Of a DNA stretch of 64,000 bases, positions 46,396 through 57,689 are shown in pieces; position 1 is the first letter of the stretch, and each line of letters opens with the position of its first letter. Origin of the DNA: Limnomonas spitsbergensis (lineage: Eukaryota; Chlorophyta; Chlorophyceae; Chlamydomonadales); NCBI GenBank assembly GCA_037349105.1, contig JAYJMM010000118.1, forward strand, positions 1,054,001-1,118,000, in the 5' to 3' direction. The notes beneath the pieces are model-generated. The model searched no databases, was not told the origin of the DNA, and was given only the letters and a program-made list of their open reading frames with translations. Position numbers and translations under genes: made by a program.

Positions 46396-46607
46396 ACCAG
46401 AGGATCGAACCCGCCACACGATCTTCTCTCTCCCACGACTAGAGCGCCGTGTTCCATGTTCCTGCACCCTCACATAGGAGGATGGCATGGCTGAACCGTG
46501 GCCCAGGCTGTGCATGGTAGCTGGAATTGAGCCTAGTCATTCCCTACCAGCCCCACGTGGCCAAGCGTTCAGCAGGGCCCAGCGGGTATGCACTGTTCTA
46601 AACAGAC
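46396..46607 (-). repeat. tRNA-like SINE, copy E
   Basis: A nearly full-length reverse-complement copy, about as close to copy A as any in the window. On the minus strand it reads AACAGTGCATACCCGCTGGG at its head and GGCGGGTTCGATCC at its tail. Confidence 0.7.
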
Positions 46608-46644
46608 TGTGGGGTCGGTGAACAACTGTGCATTCTTAGGGAGT

Positions 46645-47000
46645 CTAGCGAAGCAATTACATTTCATGCATGGAACAGGTGCCCGCGAACAGTTTCCAGA
46701 ATTCCAGCTCCGGTGCAAAATAAAGAACTAGGACAGTCAACACGAAAAATACCGGTGGCCACCCTGGGCTTCCTATCAGGAAACAGCCTCAATGTGGCGA
46801 AGGTGTAGGATGGGCTGGATGGGCCATACTTGGAGCTAGACCGCGCGAGGCTGGTAGGGAATGAACAATCTCGATTCTAGCAATCATGCATGCCGCCCGG
46901 ACCATGGTACAGCGATGCCACCCTTCCATACGAGGCAACAGCAACATGGAACCCAGCCTCCCGATCCAAGGTGCAGCTTGTGGCATAGGTATGAACCCTA
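46645..47000 (+). repeat. Partial SINE copy F and older repeat
   Basis: The part 46645-46790 resembles 7255-7390. From 46838 to about 46985 there is a damaged SINE copy that keeps GAGGCTGGTAGGGAATGA and GGAACATGGAACCC-like words. No gene lies here. This is presumably downstream of, or within, the 3' UTR of the minus-strand RING gene. Confidence 0.5.
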
Positions 47001-47120
47001 TTATACAGTAGTAGATCACCCCGCACCAAAACACCTGACACGGATCAACAGGAAAGAACAGGTCACCCGTAAACAACTCCTTTCTGGTATGTATACATAT
47101 TTATGAAGACAGAAACAAAT

Positions 47121-50100
47121 TCATCCTCGCCTGGTCAGCCACCTTCGCCCCACAAGCAGCAGGGCCCCCGCCATCAGGGCCAGGGGCAGGCCCATCACCC
47201 ACCAGCTCCCCTCCCCTTCCTCGCTTGGGGGCACCACCGCGTTGAGGACCGCCTCCGCTCGTGCGGTAGCGCCCTGAGCCGTAACCGAAACAGTGTCAGG
47301 AGCAGATGATGGAGCAGGAGCTGCTCCTGCCTGGCTTGGGGCTCCAGGTGAAGGAGGCTGCACCCCAGCCCAAAGAGTGGCATGGGCAGCAGCAGCAGCA
47401 GCAGCAGCAGCAAGTGCCACACCCTCCTGGCGACGCTGTACCTCCTCCTGCAGCCGCTGCGGCAGCAAGTTCAATGGCACAGGAACTTGACCCAGGGAGA
47501 TGGCCATGGCAGCTGGGTCCATTGCTGGCAGGCGGCCCAGCTGCACCCTCCCCGGTTGTCTCTGCTGCTGCTGCTGAGGACCATCGGGCCTCACCGCCAG
47601 CCCTTGCAGTTGCTGATGGTGAAGCTGAAGGATTTGAGAGATTTCAGCCAGGGCATTGCGCTGCAGATTTGATGCTTGGGCAGCGGGCATGCCTCTGCCG
47701 CCATTTTCTAAGGCCGCCCCTCCAGGAACCACAGCTTGAGCAGGCGCCTGCGTTGCTCGGAAAATCACGTCTCCAATCGCATTCCTGACCTCCACAGGAC
47801 TGGGTACGGCCGGACTCGGAAATTGAGGGGCCTCGGGCCCCGTACCAGCCGGACGCGACGCCATGCTCAAATGCCTCGCAATTTCTCCATTGGCGAGGGT
47901 GGCGGCAGCGGGTGTGGGTCCAGCCATGGTGGGTCTTCGACGCATGAAGGGAGGCCTGGGAAAAAGGGGAGGAAACCTGGCCTCGGGATCAGGAGCAGGC
48001 ATCCCCGTAGAAAGAGTGGGAAAGGCTGGAGTGGGACCTGCAGGGGTCGGCCTCCTGGCCGGGACCCTGGTGGCTCTGTTCTCTGCGACCCGAAGCAGCA
48101 GCTCGTCCCTCGCGGCCTGCCCCTCCTGAGTCACGTGCGCAAGCAGCTCAGCGCGGGCAGCTGACAGGCCTCGGTACCCCTGCTGCAGTGCCACATGCTG
48201 CGCTCTCAGCTGCTGCATCTCCTGGCTCAGCATCGCAAGTTCCGGCGCCAGCCGAGAGTCAGGGCCAGCGGCACCCAGATGCGCCTGCCTGGCGCGGCCG
48301 TGCTGCGCCGCCAGCTGTGCCTGTAGCTCTTGATGCAGCTGCATTCCCACCAGGGATGGTGGCTGATGCACCCCCATGTGATGACGGGGGGATAGCATTT
48401 GTACCTCAAAGACGTTGAGGGCGTGGCGTGCAGCATCCCAGGACCTCTGGACGAACAGACAACAGACAGGGACATGGGCGATGGAATGAGAGATCTTTTG
48501 AACAAGATAGCTTATGCAGGCTCTTCAAATCGCTTAAAATAATTGAAGACACTGAGTCTCATCATCTTCACGACACATGTGTCTTGACTAGGCAATCTGC
48601 ACATTCATCTTTCAGTGTCCTATAAGCTGACTCGGTGACTGTTGCCAGTGACAGGCTTTTGAAGTGCTGAAGCTATCATCTGCCCCTACACGCCTCTGAC
48701 CAGCCCTCGCGAAAGGGGGTCGCAAACCTCACCTGGAGCTCAGACAGACGATCCGACAATTCGGCGAGAGGCGTTTCGTTTGACCCCCGTCCCGTCCCCT
48801 GGCCGACGTTATTCATGAGGTGGCTCAGCTGCGCCTGCGCGGCGAGGCGAGCGGCCCGCAGCTGAAGGCCCAGGACGTCGACAGCCTGCAGCAACTGGTG
48901 ATGCTGCTGGCGCTGCTGATTTATCTCCAGCACAGCAGTTGAGAGTGCGTGCGTCTGTGGGGGCGCAGCTGGCCAGTCTTCCAGGTCAAACTGAAACCCT
49001 TCCTGCTGCGGCGAGTCCTCCTCCACATCAAGCTTGTGACGGCACACGGGGCACGTGTTGTGCTGTGCAAAGACGGGATACAAATATGAGCGGCTGCGCT
49101 TTATTCAGATCACAGCTTGCTGCACAACATTGGACACCGGTACCAGTGTCAAGGCGACTTGTCCAACGGAAGCTTTTAAGGTCATGGTCCCCCTGGGTAG
49201 CTTCAGAACATTTGACATGCATCCCTCCTGCATTCACACACATGATGCATGCTGTGCTTGGGCTCCACGACGCATGCATCAAGCCTTGTGGCGCCGACAG
49301 CGTGGCATGCCTATCCCTGAATACGGTTTGGTTAGAGGACGGGTTTTCATCAGCGGAAGGGTTGAGAGCCGGAGAGGCTGAGATCCCTGCCCTGACCCAG
49401 CCCCACTGCCTGCCTGTCCTCACCTCTTTCAGCCATGGCAAGATGCAATCCTCGTGAAAGCAGTGTTTGCAGGGCATTTGCAAGACCTGCTCGCTCTCCC
49501 TGAAGCTTTCGTGGCAGACGCTGCATGGCTCCCCGGGGCGACAGCAAGCAAACTGAGAGCTGCAGAGGGATTCCTCCTCATCACATATGGCAGCGGACTG
49601 AGAGGATGTGCCACTGGCTTCCCCCTCCACTGCTGCGGGGGGCACAGGGAGTCTAGGCAGCCCATCCAAGACTGCCTGGGCCGTAGGCTGGCTGGGGGGC
49701 TGGTGAGCCTGGAGCAGCCGGGACATGATGGCTTCGAAGGTGTCCTGCGTTGCATAGTCGCCCATTTGGAGTCCGGCGGGTAGCCCACTGCGAGGGATAA
49801 GAACGAATTTGCAATGGGCAGAGCATGTAGGAACCGACCACCCGGGAACCGATTGGCCTGTCGATATCGGAAAACCCCGTAAGCGAGAACAGTCCACGGA
49901 ACCCACCCGTTGAAGTTAGAGATGTCAATTGTCTCGTGGATGATCATGACCTGCGCGTGACCCCCCACGCCAGTGTGGCCAGCAGGCAGGGGAGGCACGT
50001 CCAAAGTGGCACCGGCATTGACGTAGCCTCCTACAGAAGACTCAACATGATCCTGGAGCCCCTGCTGCGTAATCTGTGGACAATGACATGGACGGGAGTA

Positions 50101-50273
50101 TTTGCTGGTGAATGCCTTTTCGTCAGAAAACAGAAGCGTCCTCTAGAAGCTCTCACCTCTTCGAGTTGACAGAAATTAGAATCGCATGCAGCACATGTAT
50201 ATTGGCCATCGGCGTGTAGATTTCCTAGCTGCTGACGGTCACAGGTAAAGCAGTATACGTTGCTTGAGCTCAT
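47121..50273 (-). CDS. RNF126-like RING-H2 E3 ligase with C-terminal membrane anchor
   Basis: A ubiquitin ligase of 767 aa in five exons: 50157-50273, 49907-50073, 49424-49787, 48733-49062 and 47121-48446. The N-terminus has a zinc ribbon, C8-x2-C11-x15-C27-x2-C30, as in RNF126/RNF115. Residues near GLQMGDYATQDTFEAIMSRL match the helix that precedes the RING in that family. The RING-H2 spans residues 183-223 (CSVC, then CKHCFHEDC, then CPVC) with all eight zinc ligands in C3H2C3 spacing. A long Gln/Ala/Pro-rich region with coiled-coil potential follows, including a poly-Ala run. The last 28 residues contain a hydrophobic helix (about 741-758) followed by RRWLTRRG, which looks like a tail anchor. 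RNF126-type proteins are about 300 aa and soluble, so the extension is unusual. The gene converges with the giant gene and diverges from the glutathione peroxidase gene. Confidence 0.9.
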
Positions 50274-51935
50274 CTGTGGACGAACCTGCTCTCACACACG
50301 TTCCAATCGTCTTATTGTAAAGCAGGCCGAGTTAATTGGCGTGACCGTGTGCGTGTGTTATTCTACTTATGCCGTATTCTTTCACACCTGCAGATCTGAG
50401 TTCGAGAAAAATCTGGAACATCCACACTAGTCCAAGCATAAGAACATGAGAACAGCCTAGAGTGCAGGTGCTCACGACTGACATCCTACGCATTCCCTGA
50501 GAGATATTTCGTGGATGTGTTGAGGCGGTGCATGACTTGTTAACGTGCATACAATGCTTAGTTGCTTACAAGACTTTTTGCTTGGTGGCACTTTGGTTTT
50601 TGGGCACTTGCAATTTTTCAAGATTGCTAGAAGCAATTAATTAATTAAATGTCAGGTCTGCAATGCGTCCATTAGCAACTAATATGCTTTATTTAAATAC
50701 ATCTGTCAGGTTCATAGCCTTTGGGGATTTGACACAAATAAATGGGGCAGATCTTCCAGATTCTAAACTCGGTTCCTTTCCACAATCTAACAGCAGCATG
50801 GGACTTTTTATTAATTGAGATAGCCGTTCCCATGTCAATCCGAGGGTAGGGTGAGGTTCAAGGGTGATTGTGACCTGCATATTAACAATCCGACCATGAA
50901 CAACATGACGAGGTTTGAATTTAATCTACATCCCTGCAAGCAACGAATGGAGCTCTGCTGAGTGGCGGTGGTGGTAACTGTGCGCAGGTTCGCCACCGAT
51001 GGTCATAATTGTGAGCAGCTGGACCAACTGATGTAACAAATTCGTCAAAATTTCTTTTATCGTGCTTCAGCCACAATTCAGCTACATCACAGCCTACGGC
51101 CAAGTGGGTTTGGTACACTTGCTTCACCGGCAAGAGGCTGGTCAAGGCTTCCATTGGCCTGCCTACGTCTGGCTGGTTAAGGGCTGTGCAGCTGAGTATG
51201 TTCTGCTTGCATGGGGACAAGGAACAGACGAGATAAAGACTTGTTGGTGCAATTGGAATACAAGCATGAGGCAATTTAGTGCGATGAGCTCTGCTGCTTT
51301 CTGCCAAGGCCCATTCCATTAGAGCTCTGTGTGTTGAATGTACAATCGCCATACCATCCTGACAAACGTGGTGCTCCTTCCACCTGAGCAGTCCAACGTG
51401 CAAATCCATATGCAACCCTGTCATTGCAGCTGCCTTCATCAGCAACAGCTTCGGTGTCAACTCCCCCACGCAGTACATGCCCCATAAACCATAGGGACCT
51501 GGAGCACGTCTGCTCTGTGCACTGCCAAGGCTGAAACTCTATTACGTGCAGCTCTTTAATTTTTGCATGATATTGGCATTGCACATGGATCACGCAGCGC
51601 AAAGGCAGACAGGTGGTACCATTCAGTTGCTGCCACAGACGTGTTGGTCTTGGCAAAGCCCGACACCCACTTCAGGCAGTATGTCGACCTGAGGTCCATG
51701 GAGGTGGTCAGGCACAACGCTGTGGAATTGTGCTCAGGATCGACAAGAATGGTGTTTATGTGTTTGACGGATTTCCTGAAGTAGCTGGACTAGGAGAAGA
51801 GAATAACTATGTTATCTTGCGCTGCTTAGGGCCCGCTGCCCGGGCACACGACAACACCAAAGCACATGCACCTTGCATGCACACAGTACCCACAAGCATT
51901 CCTGCTAGTCTGGTTGGCTGGCGGTCCTTCAGGGC
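50274..51935. other. Intergenic between two divergent genes
   Basis: This stretch should contain the promoter of the minus-strand RING gene. The longest open frame, 50921-51478 (-), is 185 codons with no recognisable domain, and a partly overlapping frame (51276-51656, -) is similar in character. They may be relics of a mobile element. I do not call a gene. Confidence 0.35.
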
Positions 51936-51939
51936 CGCG

Positions 51940-52460
51940 GCGAAGCTATAACCAACGGCAACGGTACGGCACACTAGCCACGCTCGCGCGCGGAGCGCCC
52001 TACGGTCCGTCTCCTTGGCCAGCCTCTCGGCCCCTTTCTGACATACCATCCCCTGTTGGTGATGCCTTAGGGCTACAGAATTGTCAGTGAATTTTAAGAC
52101 CTTTGAATGAAACTCACAGGCAGTCATTGCTTAGGTCATAGCATTTACTGGTATGCTCGCTGTTTGACACAAAGAGCGGAGCTGTGACCCCCCCCTGCAG
52201 AAATGGAATGTTTATTTAGGGGATCTGGTTTGCCCTAAGTAGGAATTCTTGCTACGTTTTACACTACGAATTGACAGCATTTGCCACGAGAAATGCTATG
52301 GTGAAGCTCTTGTCTTAATCTTGTGTCGTAAAAAAGTAACATCAAGTGATTTTCCCCCGTTTGGTACCCCCCTCCCCCCCCCCGACTTTACCCCCTCCCT
52401 TGGACAAAAAACATTGTAAGACCAGGTATGGAATGCTCTTACTAAGCTTCACAGCTTAGG
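51940..52460 (-). mobile_element. Dispersed element, copy 2 (truncated)
   Basis: On the minus strand this begins with GCTTAGTAAGAGCATTCC and CTGGTCTTACAATG, passes a G-rich tract, and reaches an exon-like block reading VLKFTDNSVALRHHQQ and GAERLAKE. That is the same order as copy 1 at 12485 and matches exon 4 of the gene at 10842. It lacks the distal end block. Confidence 0.6.
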
Positions 52461-52940
52461 GATGATGAAGTACATATTTGTTTTCCTGCCCCCTCGGTGT
52501 AACGTACTAAATAAAACATTTGTCCATGACGACCGACCTGACTTCCTGTATTCCTGGTAACTACCTGATTGTCAGATTATTATTGTGCCTGTTCCTTCGA
52601 TGTTAGTCACTCTTTCTAAGCTATGGCCCCTCCAGATCCTGAAACCCTCTCACGCGTTATATGTCAAACGCTGTCACCTTATCCATCTCACATGTATTAC
52701 TTCGCGTATGACTATTAGTTTGAGTTTTTTTTGCTGTTGGCAGATACCGGTATAACGCTTTACATTTTCTGACCAGCACTTGCCTTGTCAAGGTAGAACC
52801 CTCTTAACCCTGCTCTTAAGGGTGCACCGAGTACGTCTCCTTCCACCCACCCCTGATCCACCCAGATCTCAACCCGTACTTTCCGACCGACCTACAAGAT
52901 GTCCTCAGACCACGCTGTCACGTGAGGCATATCTTTTGGG
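52461..52940. other. Upstream region of the glutathione peroxidase gene
   Basis: No gene is recognised. This would be the promoter and 5' UTR of the gene at 52941. A short out-of-frame ATG at 52899 lies upstream of the chosen start. Confidence 0.4.
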
Positions 52941-55900
52941 ATGCGTATATCAGTTGCTAGCCACCTAGGGCCCACTCGGTCGAGATGTGCCTCGTCACGA
53001 CCTCGCTGCCAAGCGTCCGGAGGTGATGTCCAGCAGCACCTGAACATCACTAGGCGGCAATGGCTCTCAGGTGCTGCAGCCGCTTCTTCCCTGCTGCTTC
53101 CCCAAGGTAATGTTGTTTCTCAGTAAATCCTAGCTGACTGCAGCCCTCAGTGATAGTTTGTGTGCTCGAACGCGATGTGTCCAAGCGTTTGTGCAAATTG
53201 CTGTCGTGACTGTGGCCATCGCCTCTGCTGTCTGATGCGTCATGTGCAGGCTACGCTAGGGCAGATGAAGGCTCTGCGTATGATTTCAAAGCCCAGATGT
53301 ATGACCAAGAGGTAAGTCGGAACGGGATAGGATAAATGCGACCGGGCGTTCGGGGGCATATGCTGGATGGCCCATCTCAGGTCGAGTGAAAGCAAATGAA
53401 GTAGAGCGTATTGCGCTCATCAAGCCAGCAACACTGGTCCCGTCTGTCTGCCTGTCGCATCTCTCGAATCGACCCCTACCAGCCACACAGACTCACAGGG
53501 CGCACCCCTCCCGGGCGTGCCTTTGCATCGCACCCATCTGATCACTGACGAGCCCTACATCGTCCAACCAAATCGCGAGGCACAATCAATAGTCCATCTG
53601 CCAGAAGTCTTCTAGAGGAAATGAGAATCAGAGTCTTGGAGGAGCCACACTGGAAGAAAGCCCTAGGAACTAAGATGGTGTGCTGGCAGTGGTTGGGTGC
53701 AGGGTAAAAGGCTGAGGAGGTCCATAAGGTGGGACTCAAGATGCCCTCAGACTCGTTGTTCGACCAAGGGATGCATGGCGGTTTTGTATTATGAACTTGC
53801 TCGGCCGAACAGCAAATCATGCAGTGAATCAGAAGTCCAATTTCCGCACAAGCTGAAGAGGCTGAAGGCAGGTCACTTTGGGGATGCTGACGAGGCTGAT
53901 GGGACAATGGCAATTTTGTAGGACAGCTTGGACACGCACGATGAAGTAGGAATCTTCAGGGAAGCAAATGGTGTGGCCCCTTCAACATATGTTCCTTCAA
54001 CATATGTTGAACATTTGTTAATTTCCTTGTCCGATATGGACCTGTTGGTGAGGCTGCACCCCCTGGCTACACTCCAATCAATTCCTCCGGGCACTGTGCC
54101 CAAGGAAGCTATAATCCACAAGAACAGACTCCACACTTTCACTTATTTTACATCCATATTGCATGGTGTGCTCACCCAGGTTGCCTTGTCCAAGTACAAG
54201 GGTGATGTCCTGATCGTTGTCAACGTGGCGAGCGAATGACCCCTGCAGAATGTGAACTACCCAGGTGGGTTGCAGTCCTGTGTTAATTAAAGTGTTTGCA
54301 CTAGATGGTCTAAGGTTTTTTGTATACCATCTTTGGCAAGTCGCTGGGCGTCCTCCAATGGGCCACCAAACCTGGCCCAGCCCATGGCCTGTGGCTCAGT
54401 CAACAGGGCTTGCTGTACTAAGCCTAGACGCCTACAGGCAGGGTTGTAGCTGGAGTGTGGTTTGGGACTCCCTACTTTAAGCAGTGTTTTGGTCAGGATA
54501 AAGATTCCCTCCCTGATTATGGAGTTCAATGTCGTGTGGCAAAATAAATGCCCCGCTTTCTGGTCCAAGCCTCCGCCCGTTCCGCAGCTGTGCGACTCTC
54601 GACTGGCCACTGCAGCATGTGGGGCATTCGATGTGGCTCATCAGTCTATTCAGTGCGAATGGAGGATGTTGTTCGTAACGCTGTATAAACTTCCTCAGCC
54701 ACATATCATGTCCGTCCAAGCATAAAGATTTTGAAAGGAAAGAACACATCAATACTTCGCAAAATTGTTTCCGAGGATGACTTCTGGGGGGACTGGTGCA
54801 CATGAAAAAGACAGGCTGCAGCAAGCTGCCAAAGTGCATTCAACGCCTCTAGCGGCCATGTCATGAAGGAGCCCATGCCACTACCTCAGGGTCTGTCCTG
54901 CATGCGCGGGGCGTAGGCCACCTGCTGTATGGTGTCACCCTATGCAGGAGTGACAGCATCAAGCCTTCAAGCATACCCCCCAAGGTCCTGGGCCCAATGG
55001 CGCTATATCTACGATTTAGATCCAGCGGCATAAAGCCAGCTAGCTGGCGCTGAATTCAATCGGCCTCATCCCCTGACCTACCTGCCTGCTGACCCCACTT
55101 GTCCTCCACAGGCCTGAGGACATTGTACGATAAGTGAGCAGGCTGGCTGGAGTGGGTTGAGTGGCAGTGCCTTGTCCCTACGAAGTTTCTATGTTTGGAT
55201 GGCTCCTAAAGTGGTTCCGGTGGAAGTGCCGTGCACCTCCTTAGCTCTCACTAGCCTGCAAACATTACTCGTAACGCTGAATGTGAATAGTGGCTGCGTC
55301 ACGAAGTGTCATGGATTGCTGAGAGAGCGGTTGGCTCCTGGTCCCTCTCCAGTGTACAAGGGGCATACTTGCTGGACCCAAAAGCTTTTCAGGCCAGATG
55401 TCATGTGGGGGCTGAAAAGGATATGAGCCATGCAAGGGACAGTCGGCTGGTTGGCTGCTGCCAGGGGGGCTGTTGACAGGGGATGCAACTTCATGATTTG
55501 CCCCTTCGAAAAAATGTAGTGACAGCAGCTCATTTACTACTTCCATGGGCTCCTCATTACCCAACAGCCCGGCATCTTTAGTGAACTTACCTATCTAGAT
55601 TGCTTCTAATTTCTCTACTATTTTTGCCCACACATCCTGGCCCTTAAGCAAAAGGCCGTCGTGTGTATGTGCCGACGATCTAACACAATTTCCCCCCATG
55701 CAGGTACAAAGGCGATGGGTTCACACTCTGTGCATTTCCGTGTAACCAGTTTGGAGGACAGGTGAGGTTGCGGCTGTCCTTCTTAGCTTAGCCAAGGGCG
55801 CAGTGAGGGTTTAAGTCCTCCACAGGTTTGGGAGCTAGCCAGGCCCTGGGGAGGATGTGAAGGGGGATGGGCTTGCAGGGGCGGCAGGGTTAAGGCCAAC

Positions 55901-57318
55901 TGGTTCTCTCCCCCTTTCCGCCACCACCATTGCCTGGAAGGGTTTAGAATTTGACACTTATAAGAGCCCAAGCGCCTGGTGTAAGGACTGATCATTCTCT
56001 GAAGGTGCTCTGTCACAACATGTCCATTGACGACCAGACCTTTCATGCATTAGGTCCCCTCTCTTTTTGCCTATTTTCATCCGCCAACCTCGTTCTTGAG
56101 ACTGTATGTAAAAGCTGAACCCCCACCTTCCACACCTTGCCAGGCACCAGGAACTTCTCAAGAGGAGCGTGACTGGGCCTTCAAGAAGTTTGGCTTTGAA
56201 TTCGATGTTTATGACAAGGCAAGTTGATGAAGCCTTCCTCCTGAAATGCTTTGCATGCGTCCAATGCTGTGTCCATGAGTCATATCAGTTTTCTAAAGAG
56301 TGAACAGCAATCCCATGGGCACTAAAAATCACCAACCATCAACACACCAATACAGGAAACATAAAAACATGTCCCTTGTCCAGAAACCCTGCAAAGTGAA
56401 AGCTGGCCAGTAGCGCCGGAACCCTGACTTACCAATTTATCCCAATCCTTTTGCCTGCTTAGATTGATGTGAACGGCCCTAATGCGCACCCGCTGTACAA
56501 GTACTTGCGCTCCAAGCAGCCCAAGTCGGCGCCTGCCGTGTCTCGCCCTGGAGGCGACAGCATCGAGTGAGTGATTGCGTTGATTTTTTTTTGAGGGTAG
56601 CTGTGGGGATGTAGCTGTGGATAGACACGCTGTGGAAGGTCGGGGAATGCGGCGCTAAGTGACATACGGGACAGTACCCGTAAACCAGTATTGGGCTCTG
56701 GTCACTGCTAAAGAGGTGCAGTATGGCAGCCAGACCTGCGGAAGTGTAACCCGTCTTGCTGGTCCAAATGCAAACCTAGCTGATACCCTCGGCCCGTTTG
56801 TTTGATGTCATGCGCCATCAGGTGGAACTATACCAAGTTCCTGGTGGACCGAAATGGCCAGCCCATCAAGCGATACAGCCCATCGTTCAACCCGTTGGAC
56901 TTTGAAACAGATGTGAGGTTCTTGTGCGGTTGAGCAGACCTGTCGAACCATCCCTAGGCCTGGCATGAGAATGCAGACTTAAGTGCCATTGAGGCGTGCT
57001 CCTTGTTAGCTGGGTGCTTCCAGGGCATGAGCGGGAGGCGGGAGCAGGCCCATTCTGGGCCTGCCTGTGCCCCTGGTACAAGACAATCCTCCTGATCAAG
57101 CCCTTCAATGACCTGAGACTAATTCAATGATCCTGTCATCTGCTCCATTTATTTTTCCTATACCCTATACTGTTCTGGGGATAGCAACCCCATCTCATGG
57201 CCTAACTCCTGACCTGATTCAACAGATCCAACTCGTGCTTGCTGGCCGTCCGCCATTGCCAGAGGAGTGCGTGATGCACCCCGGGAGGAGGGTGTGCAAG
57301 GTCAGCCTCGATGCGTAG
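52941..57318 (+). CDS. GPX: Selenocysteine glutathione peroxidase, thylakoid-lumen type
   Basis: A peroxidase that reduces hydrogen and lipid peroxides. Exons: 52941-53106, 53250-53311, 54180-54264, 55112-55133 (22 nt), 55704-55761, 56144-56218, 56463-56566, 56822-56912 and 57226-57318, giving 251 residues if the in-frame TGA at 54237-54239 is read as selenocysteine (residue 96). The TGA sits exactly at the active-site position (NVASE-U-PL). FPCNQFGGQ (with Gln127) and WNYTKFLVDRNG (with Trp192 and Asn193) complete the catalytic tetrad. The first 60 residues combine a plastid-like stretch with a twin-arginine signal (TRRQWLSGAAAASSLLLP) ending in ARA, so the mature enzyme should be in the thylakoid lumen (inferred). 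The donor after exon 6 is GC (AAG|GCAAGT). Introns 2 and 3 are long and hold coding-like debris. Ordinary gene finders would stop at the TGA. Confidence 0.92.
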
Positions 57319-57420
57319 AGGTGTTTCTTAAGCCAGCAAGGGCCCAGCCTGTGATGAACCTACGGGGCTACCGAGTGTCCAACAATCCAGCAAGCTTGTT
57401 GACCACCACTTCCTGAGCAA

Positions 57421-57485
57421 GCAGTTTATGACGGCGGCTGGAGAAAGCGGGGAGAAATCCCTGATTCTGGCTGCCTGACCGGCCG
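57421..57485 (+). promoter_or_regulatory. SECIS element of the selenocysteine GPX
   Basis: This lies in the 3' UTR, 110 nt after the stop. ATGA (57428-57431) faces TGA (57476-57478), forming the non-Watson-Crick quartet. Between them GGCGGCTGG (57433-57441) pairs over nine positions, three of them G-U, with CTGGCTGCC (57467-57475). AAA at 57444-57446 follows the quartet by 12 nt, at the usual distance for the apical adenosines. A further mini-stem, GGGG (57449-57452) with CCCT (57459-57462), makes it look like a type 2 SECIS. The lower helix is weak. It would recruit the selenocysteine insertion machinery to the TGA at 54237. Confidence 0.82.
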
Positions 57486-57678
57486 ACGCCTCCGCAATGC
57501 TCGCCACGTGTCCTCGGCGAGTAGCGGGCGGCGGCCATGCTTCTCTGGGAGTTGATGGCCAATTTTTATCTTATGTGCTTTGGAACATTCTTTGAAATAT
57601 TTGTTATCTGTGGAATGGTGAAGGGTACATTCAGCTCTCTGATGGGGGCTGTTCACCATAAGATAACCGCATCACGTT

Positions 57679-57683
57679 TGTAA
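57679..57683 (+). terminator. Candidate TGTAA polyadenylation signal, GPX gene
   Basis: TGTAA lies 361 nt after the stop codon, leaving the SECIS element inside the mature 3' UTR. It is supported by position and the usual algal signal only. Confidence 0.5.
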
Positions 57684-57689
57684 CGGGTT

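Noticed and set aside
47390..47415. CAG/AGC microsatellite as a poly-Gln tract
   Set aside because: On the coding (minus) strand it encodes poly-Ala within the RING protein, not poly-Gln.
54237..54239. Reading the TGA as a stop, making the GPX gene a pseudogene
   Set aside because: All downstream exons are intact with conserved motifs, the codon sits at the catalytic position, and a SECIS fold is present.
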